A stretch of DNA of 64,000 nt from positions 189,563-253,562 of the forward strand of contig NZ_BAABDH010000041.1 in NCBI RefSeq assembly GCF_039539525.1, given 5' to 3'. A program made the translations under genes and the position numbers. This document shows positions 1 through 8,795 of the stretch, piece by piece; the stretch's first letter is position 1, and the number at the start of each line of letters is the position of its first letter. Origin of the DNA: Hymenobacter algoricola. Its GTDB lineage: Bacteria > Bacteroidota > Bacteroidia > Cytophagales > Hymenobacteraceae. A model generated the notes under the pieces. The model ran no database searches, was not told where the DNA came from, and saw only the letters and a list, made by a program, of their open reading frames with translations.

Positions 1-1934
1 TAGACCATGTTGTAGACCAGCCGGTCGTCGTTCTTGTTATACACGCCCACGTGCAGGATATCCTTACCCACGAAGGTCTTCTCGGCAATCTTGAACACGG
101 TGAACGTGCCGTCGCGGCGGATGGCGATGATGTCGTCCAGGTCGGAGCAGTCGGCTACGGTTACGGCGTTTTCGTCCTTTTTGAGGCCGTAGCCCACGAA
201 GCCGTCGGTGTAGTTGACGTAAAGCTTCTGGTTGGCCACGGCCACTTTCTGGGCCGTCACCACGTCGAAGGTGCGCAGCTGGGTTTTGCGCTCCCGGCCC
301 GCGCCGTACTTCTTGAGCAGGTTTTCGAAGTACTGAATGGCGTAGCGCGTGAGGTTAGCCAGGTGGTCGGCCACTTCGGCCAGCTCGGCTTCCAGCTTCT
401 GAATGTACTCGTCGGCCTTGAAGCCGTCGAACTTGCTGATGCGCTTAATGCGGATTTCGGTCAGGCGGGTCAGGTCGTCCTCGGTGATGGCGCGGCGCAG
501 CACGATGCGCTGGTCGTCGGCCCGGGCCTTGAGCCCGTCGATGCGCACATACTTGCTCAGGCCCTTCTCGATGGTTTCGAGAATGTCGGCCCAGGTTTCG
601 CACTCCTCAATTTTGCGGTAGATGCGGTTTTCGATGAAAATCTTCTCCAGCGAGGCCGAGTGCCACTTTTCGTGCAGTTCATCCTGCCTGATTTCCAGCT
701 CCCGCTCCAGCAGGCGCACCGTTTTCTGGGTGCTCAGCCGCAGCATGTCCTCCACGCCCACGAAGCGGGGCTTGTCCTCGATGATGACGCAGGTGTTGGG
801 CGAAATCGAGATTTCGCAGTCCGTGAAGGCGTACAGCGCATCCATCGTCAGGTCGGGACTCACGCCGGTGGGCAGGTGCACCTGGATTTCGACGTGGGCG
901 GCCGTGTTGTCGACCACCTTCTTGATCTTGATCTTGTTGGCTTCCGAGGCCTTCACGATGCTTTCCATCAGCGCCGTGGTGGTGGTGCCGTAGGGAATGT
1001 CGCGAATGACGAGCATGGTCTTGTCGGCCTTCTCGATGGTGGCGCGCAGGCGGATTTTAGCCCCGCGCAAGCCGCCGTTGTAGTTGGTCACGTCGCAGAG
1101 GCCGCCGGTGCTGAAGTCGGGAAACAGCTGGATGTCCTTGCCCCGCAGCACGGCGATACTGGCCTGGCACAGCTCGCGGAAGTTGTGGGGCATAATCTTC
1201 GTGCTCAGGCCCACGGCAATGCCTTCCACACCCTGGGCCAGCAGCAGCGGAAACTTGACGGGCAGCGTGGTCGGCTCGCGCTTGCGGCCGTCGTAGCTCA
1301 TCTGCCAGTCCGTGACGTCGGGGTTAAACACCACGTCGAGGGCAAACTTGCTCAGGCGGGCCTCGATGTAGCGGGGTGCCGCCGCGCCGTCGCCGGTGCG
1401 GATGTCGCCCCAGTTGCCCTGGGTTTCAATCAGCAGATCCTTCTGACCCAGGTTCACCATGGCGTCGCCGATGCTGGCGTCGCCGTGGGGGTGGTACTGC
1501 ATGGTCTGCCCGATGACGTTGGCCACCTTGTTGAAGCGGCCGTCGTCCATCTCCTTCATGGCGTGCAGAATGCGGCGCTGCACGGGCTTGAGGCCATCTT
1601 CGATGGCGGGCACGGCCCGCTCCAGAATCACGTAGGAGGCGTAGTCCAGAAACCAGTTCTGGTACATGCCGGCCACGGTGGCCACGTCGTGAATGGTTTC
1701 GCCGGGGGCAAACTTGGGCTCCTCCTCGGTTTCCTCAGTTACGGGCGTGGCTTCGGTCACGGCCTCCACGTCCTCCGACGATTCGGCCAGGGTCAGCTCG
1801 CCCGCGTCGGGGGCGTAGTGCTCCTCGCCCTCGGCCGGGGCCGGTGGGGCAGCCTCGTCGAAGCTGAGCGTGTCGCCGGCGGCGAACAGGTCGGGCTGCG
1901 GCGTTTCGTCGAGGGGAGCGTCAGGGTTGACCAT
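1..1934 (-). CDS. parC: DNA topoisomerase IV subunit A, C-terminal end beyond the left edge
   Basis: Breakage-reunion subunit of topoisomerase IV, which separates linked daughter chromosomes together with ParE (13680-15611). About 644 codons are visible. After an acidic, low-complexity N-terminal extension the GyrA/ParC core begins (FLDYASYVILERAVP, then KPVQRRILHAM). The active-site tyrosine lies in AAAPRYIEARL near residue 189. The first blades of the C-terminal beta-propeller run off the edge. Start choice: an ATG also exists at 1976, but a TTG-N19-TACTTTTG promoter ends exactly at 1977, so a transcript would begin inside that longer frame. The ATG at 1934 is preferred. GyrA is the alternative name; the nearby 643-residue ParE and the AAAPRY context favour ParC. 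Confidence 0.93.
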   Translation of the reverse strand, partial: MVNPDAPLDETPQPDLFAAGDTLSFDEAAPPAPAEGEEHYAPDAGELTLAESSEDVEAVTEATPVTEETEEEPKFAPGETIHDVATVAGMYQNWFLDYASYVILERAVPAIEDGLKPVQRRILHAMKEMDDGRFNKVANVIGQTMQYHPHGDASIGDAMVNLGQKDLLIETQGNWGDIRTGDGAAAPRYIEARLSKFALDVVFNPDVTDWQMSYDGRKREPTTLPVKFPLLLAQGVEGIAVGLSTKIMPHNFRELCQASIAVLRGKDIQLFPDFSTGGLCDVTNYNGGLRGAKIRLRATIEKADKTMLVIRDIPYGTTTTALMESIVKASEANKIKIKKVVDNTAAHVEIQVHLPTGVSPDLTMDALYAFTDCEISISPNTCVIIEDKPRFVGVEDMLRLSTQKTVRLLERELEIRQDELHEKWHSASLEKIFIENRIYRKIEECETWADILETIEKGLSKYVRIDGLKARADDQRIVLRRAITEDDLTRLTEIRIKRISKFDGFKADEYIQKLEAELAEVADHLANLTRYAIQYFENLLKKYGAGRERKTQLRTFDVVTAQKVAVANQKLYVNYTDGFVGYGLKKDENAVTVADCSDLDDIIAIRRDGTFTVFKIAEKTFVGKDILHVGVYNKNDDRLVYNMV

Positions 1935-1976
1935 AAGGGCAGGGGGTTGGTCGGCGGGGGGAATGCGGGTGTTCAT

Positions 1977-2006
1977 CAAAAGTACCGTTAGCTGCGCAGA
2001 ACGCAA
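1977..2006 (-). promoter_or_regulatory. parC promoter (TTG-N19-TACTTTTG)
   Basis: Read on the minus strand, TTG (2004-2006) is followed after 19 bp by TACTTTTG (1984-1977). This is an exact match to the Bacteroidota -33/-7 pattern TTG...TAnnTTTG. Transcription should begin near 1970, which moves the likely parC start to the ATG at 1934. Confidence 0.55.
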
Positions 2007-2034
2007 TATTTCCAAGGCGAAGCCGAAGCATAAA

Positions 2035-2153
2035 GTTCCTAATTATATTAGCCAATGGCAAGCCCGATTCAAATTTTACCTCACCTGAAAAGACGATAAA
2101 GAATGCACGATGTCAACTTTGCCACCCGCAAATATGCCAATCATATTAGCCAA
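2035..2153. repeat. Two copies of an AATyATATTAGC motif upstream of parC
   Basis: AATTATATTAGCCAATGG starts at 2041 and GCCAATCATATTAGCC starts at 2136. A 15-bp near-identical copy lies upstream of parE (15734-15748), and a 24-bp relative of the 2035-2058 copy is at 15828-15851. No gene is seen between 1985 and 2158. A role as a shared operator is inference. Confidence 0.4.
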
Positions 2154-2158
2154 CCAAA

Positions 2159-3634
2159 TCATCCGGCGGCGGCCACTCCAGCGCTTGGCCGCCGCTTTTT
2201 GAGCGGAGCCGGCTGCCCGGCCCGGGTAGCGGTCCGGGCGGCCGGCTCCCTGAACTCCAGCGTCGCGTACGTGCGGGCCGACTGCCAGCCGCACCCGAGC
2301 ACGAAGATCAGGTAGGCCCCCACCAACGGCCCGGCAGGCCGCCTAGCGCTCGTCGCGGGCCAGCCAAAGCACACGGCGCCATACGCCAGCAGGTGCAGGG
2401 GCAGCAAAAACCGACACTCAACGACCAGCGGCAGAGCCGCCAAGCAGGGCAGCAGCAGCGTGCCGACCACCACTGCCGGCCGGCGGCCCAGCCCGGGCCG
2501 CCGGCCGCGCCAGACCAGGAGCAGCGCGGCAAACCAGAGGGTGTAGTTGGCCCAGGCCAGCAGCCGGCCGGGCCGCCACACCTGCGCCACGTAGGGCGTG
2601 GGGTGCTGCACATCGAGCCCATTGAACAGGTGCCGGGCGTAGATAGCGGCAAAAGCCGCCGGGTGGCGGCCGACCAGCGCCAGATACTGCCCGTAGGAAG
2701 TTAGCCGCGGCGGCCCGATTTTTTCCGTCGGCAGCTGCTCGGCGGCCAGCACCCGCTCGCCGCCCGGGTCAGCATACAGCACCAGGTCCCGGGGATATTC
2801 CTTGCCCAGCCGGCCTTCGGTTTTCTGGGTGGTAATGCCCCACCACAGCTGGGCCAGATACAGGTCTTTCACTCCCAGCCCGTCTATTTTGGCAATAACC
2901 AGGGGCGTGGGACGGTGGTACTGGCGCAGGTTGAGCAGCAGCTGGGGCCCCAAAATCAGGGCGGCACCCAGCCCGAACAGCCCCGTGGCGACGCCCCACC
3001 CGCCAGCCGGCCGACGCGGCAGGGCGGCCAGCAGCACCAGCCCGGGCAGGCAGATGCTGTACACGGGCCGGATGTTGGCGGCGGCAGCAAAGCACAGCCC
3101 CGCTCCTACCCAGCCCAGGCGCCCGGGGCCGCGCGCCAGCAGCAGCAGGCTGGCCAGCAGCAGCGTGAGCGCGGGAAAGTCGGACAGGGCGAAGTTGAAA
3201 TGCCCCCGCCAGAACAGGAAGCCCAGCGCGGCAAACGCCACCCGCCGGACCGTCGGAACCCGGGGCTCCCCGCTCACGGCCTGGTACAGCGCCGGCCCCA
3301 GCCAGCCAAACAGCCCCGCCGCGCACCCGGCGCCCAGCAGCGCGGCCATGTACACGGGCCGGAGGCCGAGCAGGTGCGCCACGGCCTTGGGCCCGAACAG
3401 CAGCAGGGGAAACAGGTACCCGCGCGTCTCGCTGCGGTAGTGGAAAAGCGAGAAGTGCCCATCCTGGTAGAACAGGCCCGCCAGCCGCCAGTACTCCTCG
3501 GCGTCGTAGGGCATGTAGCCCTGAAAGCCCCAGCCCAGCAGGTAGCCGGCAAAAACCAGGAAAATAGCGGCCGGCAGCAGCAGGGGCCGACGGCGCAGGT
3601 TGGGGGAGGTCCACGCCTCGGGTTCTGATGGCAT
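2159..3634 (-). CDS. Polytopic membrane protein, possible GT-C type glycosyltransferase
   Basis: A protein of 491 residues with about ten hydrophobic segments separated by short basic loops. An acidic YDAEEYWR motif follows the first membrane helix, in the loop where GT-C glycosyltransferases (ArnT/PMT-like) carry their catalytic acidic residue; that comparison is the only functional clue and is inference. The frame stays open upstream to 3850, but the ATG at 3634 is chosen because it lies just before the first hydrophobic helix and about 87 bases after a consensus promoter at 3728-3755. The C-terminus is basic and cytoplasmic-like. Downstream is parC, same strand, after 182 bp. No family name can be given with confidence. 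Confidence 0.7.
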   Translation of the reverse strand: MPSEPEAWTSPNLRRRPLLLPAAIFLVFAGYLLGWGFQGYMPYDAEEYWRLAGLFYQDGHFSLFHYRSETRGYLFPLLLFGPKAVAHLLGLRPVYMAALLGAGCAAGLFGWLGPALYQAVSGEPRVPTVRRVAFAALGFLFWRGHFNFALSDFPALTLLLASLLLLARGPGRLGWVGAGLCFAAAANIRPVYSICLPGLVLLAALPRRPAGGWGVATGLFGLGAALILGPQLLLNLRQYHRPTPLVIAKIDGLGVKDLYLAQLWWGITTQKTEGRLGKEYPRDLVLYADPGGERVLAAEQLPTEKIGPPRLTSYGQYLALVGRHPAAFAAIYARHLFNGLDVQHPTPYVAQVWRPGRLLAWANYTLWFAALLLVWRGRRPGLGRRPAVVVGTLLLPCLAALPLVVECRFLLPLHLLAYGAVCFGWPATSARRPAGPLVGAYLIFVLGCGWQSARTYATLEFREPAARTATRAGQPAPLKKRRPSAGVAAAG

Positions 3635-3727
3635 ACTCGAAAGGCAACTCCGACGACCAGGGCCCGCCTTCGACAAGCCTGATTCGCGGGCGGCAGGCCA
3701 GCATTTTTTGGGGCGGCGGAGTGCGAG

Positions 3728-3755
3728 CAAAGGTAGAGAATTGAGGCGGGGCCAA
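3728..3755 (-). promoter_or_regulatory. Promoter of the 2159-3634 membrane protein (TACCTTTG)
   Basis: On the minus strand TTG (3755-3753) precedes TACCTTTG (3735-3728) by 17 bp. It lies in the 308-bp divergent region between the membrane-protein gene and the kinase starting at 3943. Nothing else was recognised in that region. Confidence 0.45.
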
Positions 3756-3942
3756 CCCACCGGCCTCACTGCCGGGGCCTTCTGCGGCTCCCGGCTCCAG
3801 CCCTTCGCTCCTTGCCAGCCAGCAGTACCAGCTCCCGCCGGGGACGCCAAATCAAAATACCCCGTTCGGTGTTGTCAACGGCCGGGAATCCCACCAGCCG
3901 CCCCTGCGACAACGAAATATTTCCGCACCAGTACTTCTCCTT

Positions 3943-5034
3943 ATGTCCGACTATCTACCCTTGTTCCGCCCCCTTATTGAGAACAGCAACGTCATCTATT
4001 TTGCCTATGACCTGGCGGGCCGCCGCGTGGCCCACGTCAGTCAGCAGGCCTACGAGCAGCTCTTTGGCGACCCGGCCGCCCACGTCAACGACGACCTGCC
4101 GCACTGGCTCACCCGCCTTCACCCCGACGACTGGCACTACCTGCACCAGCGGGTAGAGCAGGCCGGGCCGGCGGAGCTGGTGCAGGATGTGGAGCTGCGC
4201 GTAACCCAGGCCGACGGCAGCCCCGGCTGGCTGTGCGCGACGGTGTACTGCACCCAGCCGGCGGGCGGACCGCAGTACCTGTGCGGCAGCCTGCGCGACA
4301 TCAGCGCGGCCAAGGCTGCGACGCTCAACGCGCAGAAGTTCAATATCAAGAAAGACTCGACGCTCGAAATTCTGTCGCACGACCTGGCCGCGCCCCTCAT
4401 TCTGGTGCAGCAGCTGGCCGACCTGCTCACCCACGAGGCCGACGGCCGGCTCACCGAGCGGATGCGGCACCTGCTGGGGCTAATGGAGCGCACCTGCCAG
4501 GACGGCATCAGTCTGATCCGGGACTTTGTTGACAATGAGTTTCTGGAATCGGCCAATGTGGACTACAAACCGGAGCGGGCCGACCTGGTGGCGTGGCTGC
4601 GGCTGCTGATGACGGAGTTTCAGAACTCGGAGTGGCATACGCACCTGCACTTCGACTTCGGGGCTCCCGAGCAGCCCCTGTACGTGTGCTTCGACATCAA
4701 CAAGTTTCAGCAGGTCATCAACAACCTCGTCTCCAACGCCATTAAGTTCACCCCCGACGGGGGGCGCATCACGGTGGGAGTTGCGCGCCACGGCAATGCA
4801 GCCCGCATCAGCGTGGCCGATACCGGCGTGGGCATTCCCGCCCAGTACCAGGCCGAGCTGTTCGAAAAATTCACCCGGGCCCGGCGGCCGGGCCTGCGGG
4901 GCGAAAAAACCACCGGCCTGGGCATGTCGATCATCAAAACCATCATGGAGCTGCACCAGGGCCGCATCTGGTTCGACAGCGCCGAAGGCACGGGCACCAC
5001 GTTTTACCTGGAGCTGCCCGCGCTGCCGGCGTAA
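3943..5034 (+). CDS. PAS-domain sensor histidine kinase
   Basis: Cytoplasmic sensor kinase of 363 residues with no membrane segment. A PAS domain (about 10-125, ending in the PAC-like GSLRDISAAK) is followed by a HisKA dimerisation domain. The phospho-acceptor is His146 in EILSHDLAAPL. The ATPase domain has an N box (NNLVSNAIKF, about 260-270), G1 (DTGVGIP, about 293-299) and G2 (TTGLGMSI, about 323-330). All catalytic boxes are intact. It ends 6 bp from the stop of the convergent response regulator (5041-5478), a possible partner. The signal sensed is unknown. Confidence 0.92.
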   Translation: MSDYLPLFRPLIENSNVIYFAYDLAGRRVAHVSQQAYEQLFGDPAAHVNDDLPHWLTRLHPDDWHYLHQRVEQAGPAELVQDVELRVTQADGSPGWLCATVYCTQPAGGPQYLCGSLRDISAAKAATLNAQKFNIKKDSTLEILSHDLAAPLILVQQLADLLTHEADGRLTERMRHLLGLMERTCQDGISLIRDFVDNEFLESANVDYKPERADLVAWLRLLMTEFQNSEWHTHLHFDFGAPEQPLYVCFDINKFQQVINNLVSNAIKFTPDGGRITVGVARHGNAARISVADTGVGIPAQYQAELFEKFTRARRPGLRGEKTTGLGMSIIKTIMELHQGRIWFDSAEGTGTTFYLELPALPA

Positions 5035-5040
5035 CGCCCG

Positions 5041-5478
5041 CTACGCTTCGGGCAGCGTGCGGCCGAAGTGCTGGCTCAGAATAGAATTGATCTTAGCCGC
5101 CGTGAGGGGCTTGTTGATAAAGCCATTGACCAGGTTGAGCTGCTGCACGCGGTCCACGTCGCGGGGGTGCAGCGAGGTGGTGAGCATCACAATGACAATG
5201 GCGCCCTGCTGGCCCAGCGGCAGCTGCTGGTAGGCTTCCAGAAACTGGATACCGTTCATACCGGGCATGTTCACGTCGAGCAGAATCAGGGCCGGGCACG
5301 CGGGCGTAGGCGGCACGCAGTGCTGCTGCAGCTGGCTGAGCGCCTGCTGCCCGTCCAGGGCCACGAGCAGCTGTTCGGCCACGCCCAGGCGGGTGAGCAG
5401 GCTCTGATTGAGAAAGTTGTTGGTCTGATCGTCGTCGACCAGCAGAATGCAGGGCAAAGGAGTCATGAAGCTAGCCAT
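5041..5478 (-). CDS. Single-domain response regulator (CheY-like)
   Basis: Receiver domain only, 145 residues. The acidic pocket is VDDDQ (Asp15-Asp17), the phospho-acceptor is Asp68 in ILLDVNMPG, the switch threonine is in VMLTTS (about 100) and the conserved lysine is Lys123 in INKPL. No output domain, so it acts through protein contacts or a phosphorelay. It lies 51 bp downstream of the multi-PAS kinase 5530-7872 on the same strand, so the two form a likely operon. ATG at 5466 is an equally good start. Confidence 0.9.
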   Translation of the reverse strand: MASFMTPLPCILLVDDDQTNNFLNQSLLTRLGVAEQLLVALDGQQALSQLQQHCVPPTPACPALILLDVNMPGMNGIQFLEAYQQLPLGQQGAIVIVMLTTSLHPRDVDRVQQLNLVNGFINKPLTAAKINSILSQHFGRTLPEA

Positions 5479-5529
5479 CGGGAGGGCTAACCAGGTCGTC
5501 AGCCGCGCACAGGCGCAGGTATACGGCGC

Positions 5530-7872
5530 TTAGCGGGGAAAGTATACGGTAAAAGTGGACCCTACCCCCGGCTGACTGGTCACCAGCACTTTACCGCCGG
5601 CATTTTCCACGCTCCGCTGCACCATGTACAGGCCCAGGCCGGAACCTTCGACGTGGCTGTGCAGGCGGCGGAACATGGCGAAAAGCTGGGGCAGCTGGTC
5701 GGGCTCCAGGCCCAGGCCATTGTCTTCCACGCTCAGCACCGCGCGGCCCGGCTCCTGCCGGCAGCGGATGCGCACGTGGGGAGTCCGGTCGGGGTGGCGA
5801 TACTTGAGGGCGTTGCTGAGCAGGTTAAAAAGCACGGAGCGCAGGTTTTTGGCCGAAAACAGCACGTTGGGGCAGTCGGCAACGTCGAGGTCGAGCTGCG
5901 CCCCGGTTTCGCGCAGCAGCGGCAGCAGGTCCTGCTGCACATCGTCGAGCACGGGCTGCAAAGCCACATCGGTGGTGGGCTGGCCGTGCTCCTTCTGCAG
6001 CTTGGTCACGTCGCTGAGCTGGTTGATGGTGCGCTGGAAGCGGGCTACCGACTCGTGCATCATCCCCAGCACGGGCGACACGGCGGCCGGCTCCGGGCCG
6101 GCCGCGGCCAGCTCGTGCTGCAACACGTGCAGCAGCCCCTCGATGTTGGTGATGGGCGCCTTCAGGTCGTGGGAGGCCGTGTAAATGAAGTTGTCCAGAT
6201 CCACGTTGCTGCGGGTCAGCTGCTGGTTGGTGGTTTGCAGCTCGGCGTTCAGGCCCTGGGCGTCGTCGCGGGCGTTGCGCAGCTTGCGGGTCAGGCGCTG
6301 CAGGGCCTGCTCGGCCAGCTTCTGCTCGTGGATGTCGATGACCGTTCCCACGATGCCGGCGAAGCTGCCATCGGGGGCGAAGCGCGGCAGGCCGCTGTCG
6401 GTAGCCCAGCGGTAGACGCCATCCCGGCGGCGCAGGCGGTACAGGCAGTGAAACGGCAGCTGGCGGGCATTGGCATCGAGGAAGCTCTGGCTGGCGCTGG
6501 CCGCGTCGTCGGGGTGCAGGGCATTCACCCAGCCCAGCCCCAGGGCCTCCTGCTCCGACTGGCCGGTAAAGGCGTACCACTGCTCATTGAGGTAGGTGCA
6601 GTAGCCGTCGGGGTCGGTCACCCAGATCATGGCCGGGACGCTGTCGGCCATCTGGCGAAAGTTCTGCTCGCTGAGCTCCACCAGCTGGCGGGCCCGCACC
6701 TGCTCGGTCACGTCCTGGGCGAAGCCCAGGATACCGTCTATGAGGCCCCGGGTATCGTAGCGGGCCTGCACGGTAAAGTTCCAGTAGATTTCCTCCGGCG
6801 GGGCGCCCTCGTAGCGGGCCAGCAGCAGGGGCAGCTCCTGAACCACCCGGGTGGCGCCGGTCAGGTACACCTCCCGCAGCAGCGCGGGAACAAGGGTACC
6901 CGCCAACTCGGGCAGGGCCTGTAGCAGCGGCCGGCCGAGCAGCTTCCGGCCGGGAAAAATCTGCTGGTACGCCGGATTGACCAGCTGGTACACCAGCTCC
7001 GGGCCGTCGAGGATGACGATGGGTACCGGGGCCTGCATAAACAGCGTGTGCAGCAGCTGGCGCTGGCGGTCGGCCTCCTGGCGGGCCTCCACCTGCTCGG
7101 TCACGTCGAAGGCAAAGGTGGAAATACCCACAATCCCGCCGTTTTCGCGGTAGGCCTGGTAGGTGAAGGTAAAGAACTGTTCCTGCGGGGGCCGGCCGGC
7201 GGGCTGCGCCAGCAGCAGCGGCTGCTCGTGCCCAAAGTACGTGGTGCCGGTGCGGTACACCTCGTCGAGCAGGGCCACGAAGCCGGCGTCCACAGTTTCG
7301 GGCAGGGCCTCAGCCGCCGTCAGCCCCAGCAGCGGCCGGCCGGGAAACAGGGCCTGGTAGGTGGCGTTGCAGTACTCGTACCGGTGCTCGGGGCCGCGCT
7401 GAATGCACATTGCCGCCGGCGTATGCTCAAAGATCTGGTAGCACGCGTCGCGCTGCCGGGTCTGGCTTTCGCGCAGGGCCAGCTCGACGGCGGGCCGGTC
7501 GTGGTCGGCCGTATCGGTAAAGCTGACGACCAGCAGCGCGCCGCTGCGCTGGGCGGCCAGGTGGAAGAAGTTGTCCAGCCCGTCGTGCTGGTAGTTCACG
7601 TCGAAGCGGCCCGGCTCGCCGGAGCGAAACGCGTCGCGGTAAAAGGCGAAGATGCCGGCCTCCCGGGCGTGAGGATAAAGCGTCAGAAACGTGGCGGCCG
7701 GCTGCTCGGGCAGCTGCAGCATGCGCTGGGCGGCGGGGTTGAGCTGCTCATAGGCCAGATCCGTGATTTCGGTTCCCTCATACACGGGCCGAAACAGGAT
7801 AACGCCGGTCAGTGAGATGCTGAGCAGCGTTTGGGCTAAGTCGGGGGACAGGGGCGCGGCGGGCGTAGACAT
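5530..7872 (-). CDS. Multi-PAS sensor histidine kinase
   Basis: Soluble kinase of 780 residues. Four successive PAS/PAC units can be read (about 10-125, 145-265, 275-395 and 403-520); the second and third each end in a DVTEQV motif and resemble one another, suggesting internal duplication. A coiled-coil linker leads to HisKA with His568 in TASHDLKAPI. The ATPase domain has the N box LFNLLSNALKY, G1 DNGLGL and G2 GSGLGLYMV. This is the bacteriophytochrome/PAS kinase layout common in Cytophagales. It is the first gene of a likely operon with the receiver protein at 5041-5478, its most probable phosphorylation target. No membrane helix, so an intracellular or redox/energy signal is likely (inference). 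Confidence 0.93.
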   Translation of the reverse strand: MSTPAAPLSPDLAQTLLSISLTGVILFRPVYEGTEITDLAYEQLNPAAQRMLQLPEQPAATFLTLYPHAREAGIFAFYRDAFRSGEPGRFDVNYQHDGLDNFFHLAAQRSGALLVVSFTDTADHDRPAVELALRESQTRQRDACYQIFEHTPAAMCIQRGPEHRYEYCNATYQALFPGRPLLGLTAAEALPETVDAGFVALLDEVYRTGTTYFGHEQPLLLAQPAGRPPQEQFFTFTYQAYRENGGIVGISTFAFDVTEQVEARQEADRQRQLLHTLFMQAPVPIVILDGPELVYQLVNPAYQQIFPGRKLLGRPLLQALPELAGTLVPALLREVYLTGATRVVQELPLLLARYEGAPPEEIYWNFTVQARYDTRGLIDGILGFAQDVTEQVRARQLVELSEQNFRQMADSVPAMIWVTDPDGYCTYLNEQWYAFTGQSEQEALGLGWVNALHPDDAASASQSFLDANARQLPFHCLYRLRRRDGVYRWATDSGLPRFAPDGSFAGIVGTVIDIHEQKLAEQALQRLTRKLRNARDDAQGLNAELQTTNQQLTRSNVDLDNFIYTASHDLKAPITNIEGLLHVLQHELAAAGPEPAAVSPVLGMMHESVARFQRTINQLSDVTKLQKEHGQPTTDVALQPVLDDVQQDLLPLLRETGAQLDLDVADCPNVLFSAKNLRSVLFNLLSNALKYRHPDRTPHVRIRCRQEPGRAVLSVEDNGLGLEPDQLPQLFAMFRRLHSHVEGSGLGLYMVQRSVENAGGKVLVTSQPGVGSTFTVYFPR

Positions 7873-8068
7873 GGGGCTAAATTACGACCCGCAAGATACA
7901 ATCCCGGCCGTGGGGACTGGCGTCAGAACCGCGGGAGCAGAAAGTTTTTGGAGCGGGCCGGCGGTGCGGAGGCGGTTAAAGCCAAAACGGCAGCCTAGGG
8001 CCGTGGCCCCGCTGTCGGCCGTAGGTTGCCTCTCTGCGGCGGGGCCGGCAGCCTACCCGGGCCAACGG

Positions 8069-8695
8069 CTAGCGGACCTGGTGGCGGTGGCGGCCCAGCA
8101 GCTCGGATTTGGAGTTGATCTGCAGCTTGTCGTACACGGTGCGGATGTGGGCGCGCACGGTATTAATGCTGATGCCCAGACGGTCGGCCACCAGCTTGTA
8201 GCTCAGCCCCTGCTCCAGGGCCTCCACCAGCTGCCGTTCCCGGGCCGTGAGGGTCGCCTGGGGAGTGGCGGGCCGAAAGTAGCGCATCACGTGGCGGGCC
8301 ACGGCCGGCGACATCGGCGAGCCCCCGGCCAGCACGTCGAGCAGGGCCTGCTTGATTTCGGGCAGCGGCGTGCTTTTCACCAGGTAGCCCACGGCCCCCG
8401 CGCACATGGCCTTGAAAATCCGCTCCGCATCCTGATAAACGGTGATGAGCACCACCTCCGCCGCGGGGGCCAGCTCGTGCAGCCGGGCAATACCGCCGAT
8501 GCCCGACACGCCGGGCAGGCCAATATCGGACAGCACCAGCCGGGGCCGCGGGGCGCCGGCGGCCAGCGCGGCCAGCAGCTCCTCCACCGACTCGGCCACT
8601 ACCACGCACTCAAACTCCGGCTGGGCGCACAGGTACGTGTGCAGTACCTCCCGGATGGCAGGCTGGTCTTCGACAATGGCCAGGGGGATTTTCAT
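8069..8695 (-). CDS. NarL/FixJ-type response regulator with LuxR HTH
   Basis: DNA-binding regulator of 208 residues. The N-terminal receiver has VEDQ (acidic pocket), Asp57 in LVLSDIGLPG as phospho-acceptor and Lys in YLVKSTPLP. The C-terminal GerE/LuxR helix-turn-helix (about 145-205) contains LTARERQLVEAL and ISINTVRAHIRTVYDKL. The ATG at 8695 (MKIPLAIVED) is preferred to the longer open frame reaching 8995, which would overlap the kinase gene. It follows the kinase 8796-10865 after 100 bp on the same strand, the usual order for a NarX/NarL-like pair. Confidence 0.93.
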   Translation of the reverse strand: MKIPLAIVEDQPAIREVLHTYLCAQPEFECVVVAESVEELLAALAAGAPRPRLVLSDIGLPGVSGIGGIARLHELAPAAEVVLITVYQDAERIFKAMCAGAVGYLVKSTPLPEIKQALLDVLAGGSPMSPAVARHVMRYFRPATPQATLTARERQLVEALEQGLSYKLVADRLGISINTVRAHIRTVYDKLQINSKSELLGRHRHQVR

Positions 8696-8795
8696 ACGCG
8701 TAAAAGTAGTCCTGGCAACGATACCACGGTATCGCATGATGATGCGGGGCCATGAAGCGCGGCCGACCGTGAAGAGGGGCCCGCCTACCGTCTTT

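Noticed and set aside
51..1991. 646-codon open frame on the plus strand
   Set aside because: It lies opposite parC, has an unnatural Val/His/Ala-rich composition and no family features. It is a shadow of the real gene, as often in GC-rich DNA.
2054..2098. Short plus-strand frame after the first AATTATATTAGCCAATG copy
   Set aside because: Only 14 codons, with no support beyond an ATG.
8021..8056. Inverted repeat GTAGGTTGCC / GGCAGCCTAC as a terminator
   Set aside because: Ten-base stem with a mismatch, a 16-base loop and no T-run in either direction.
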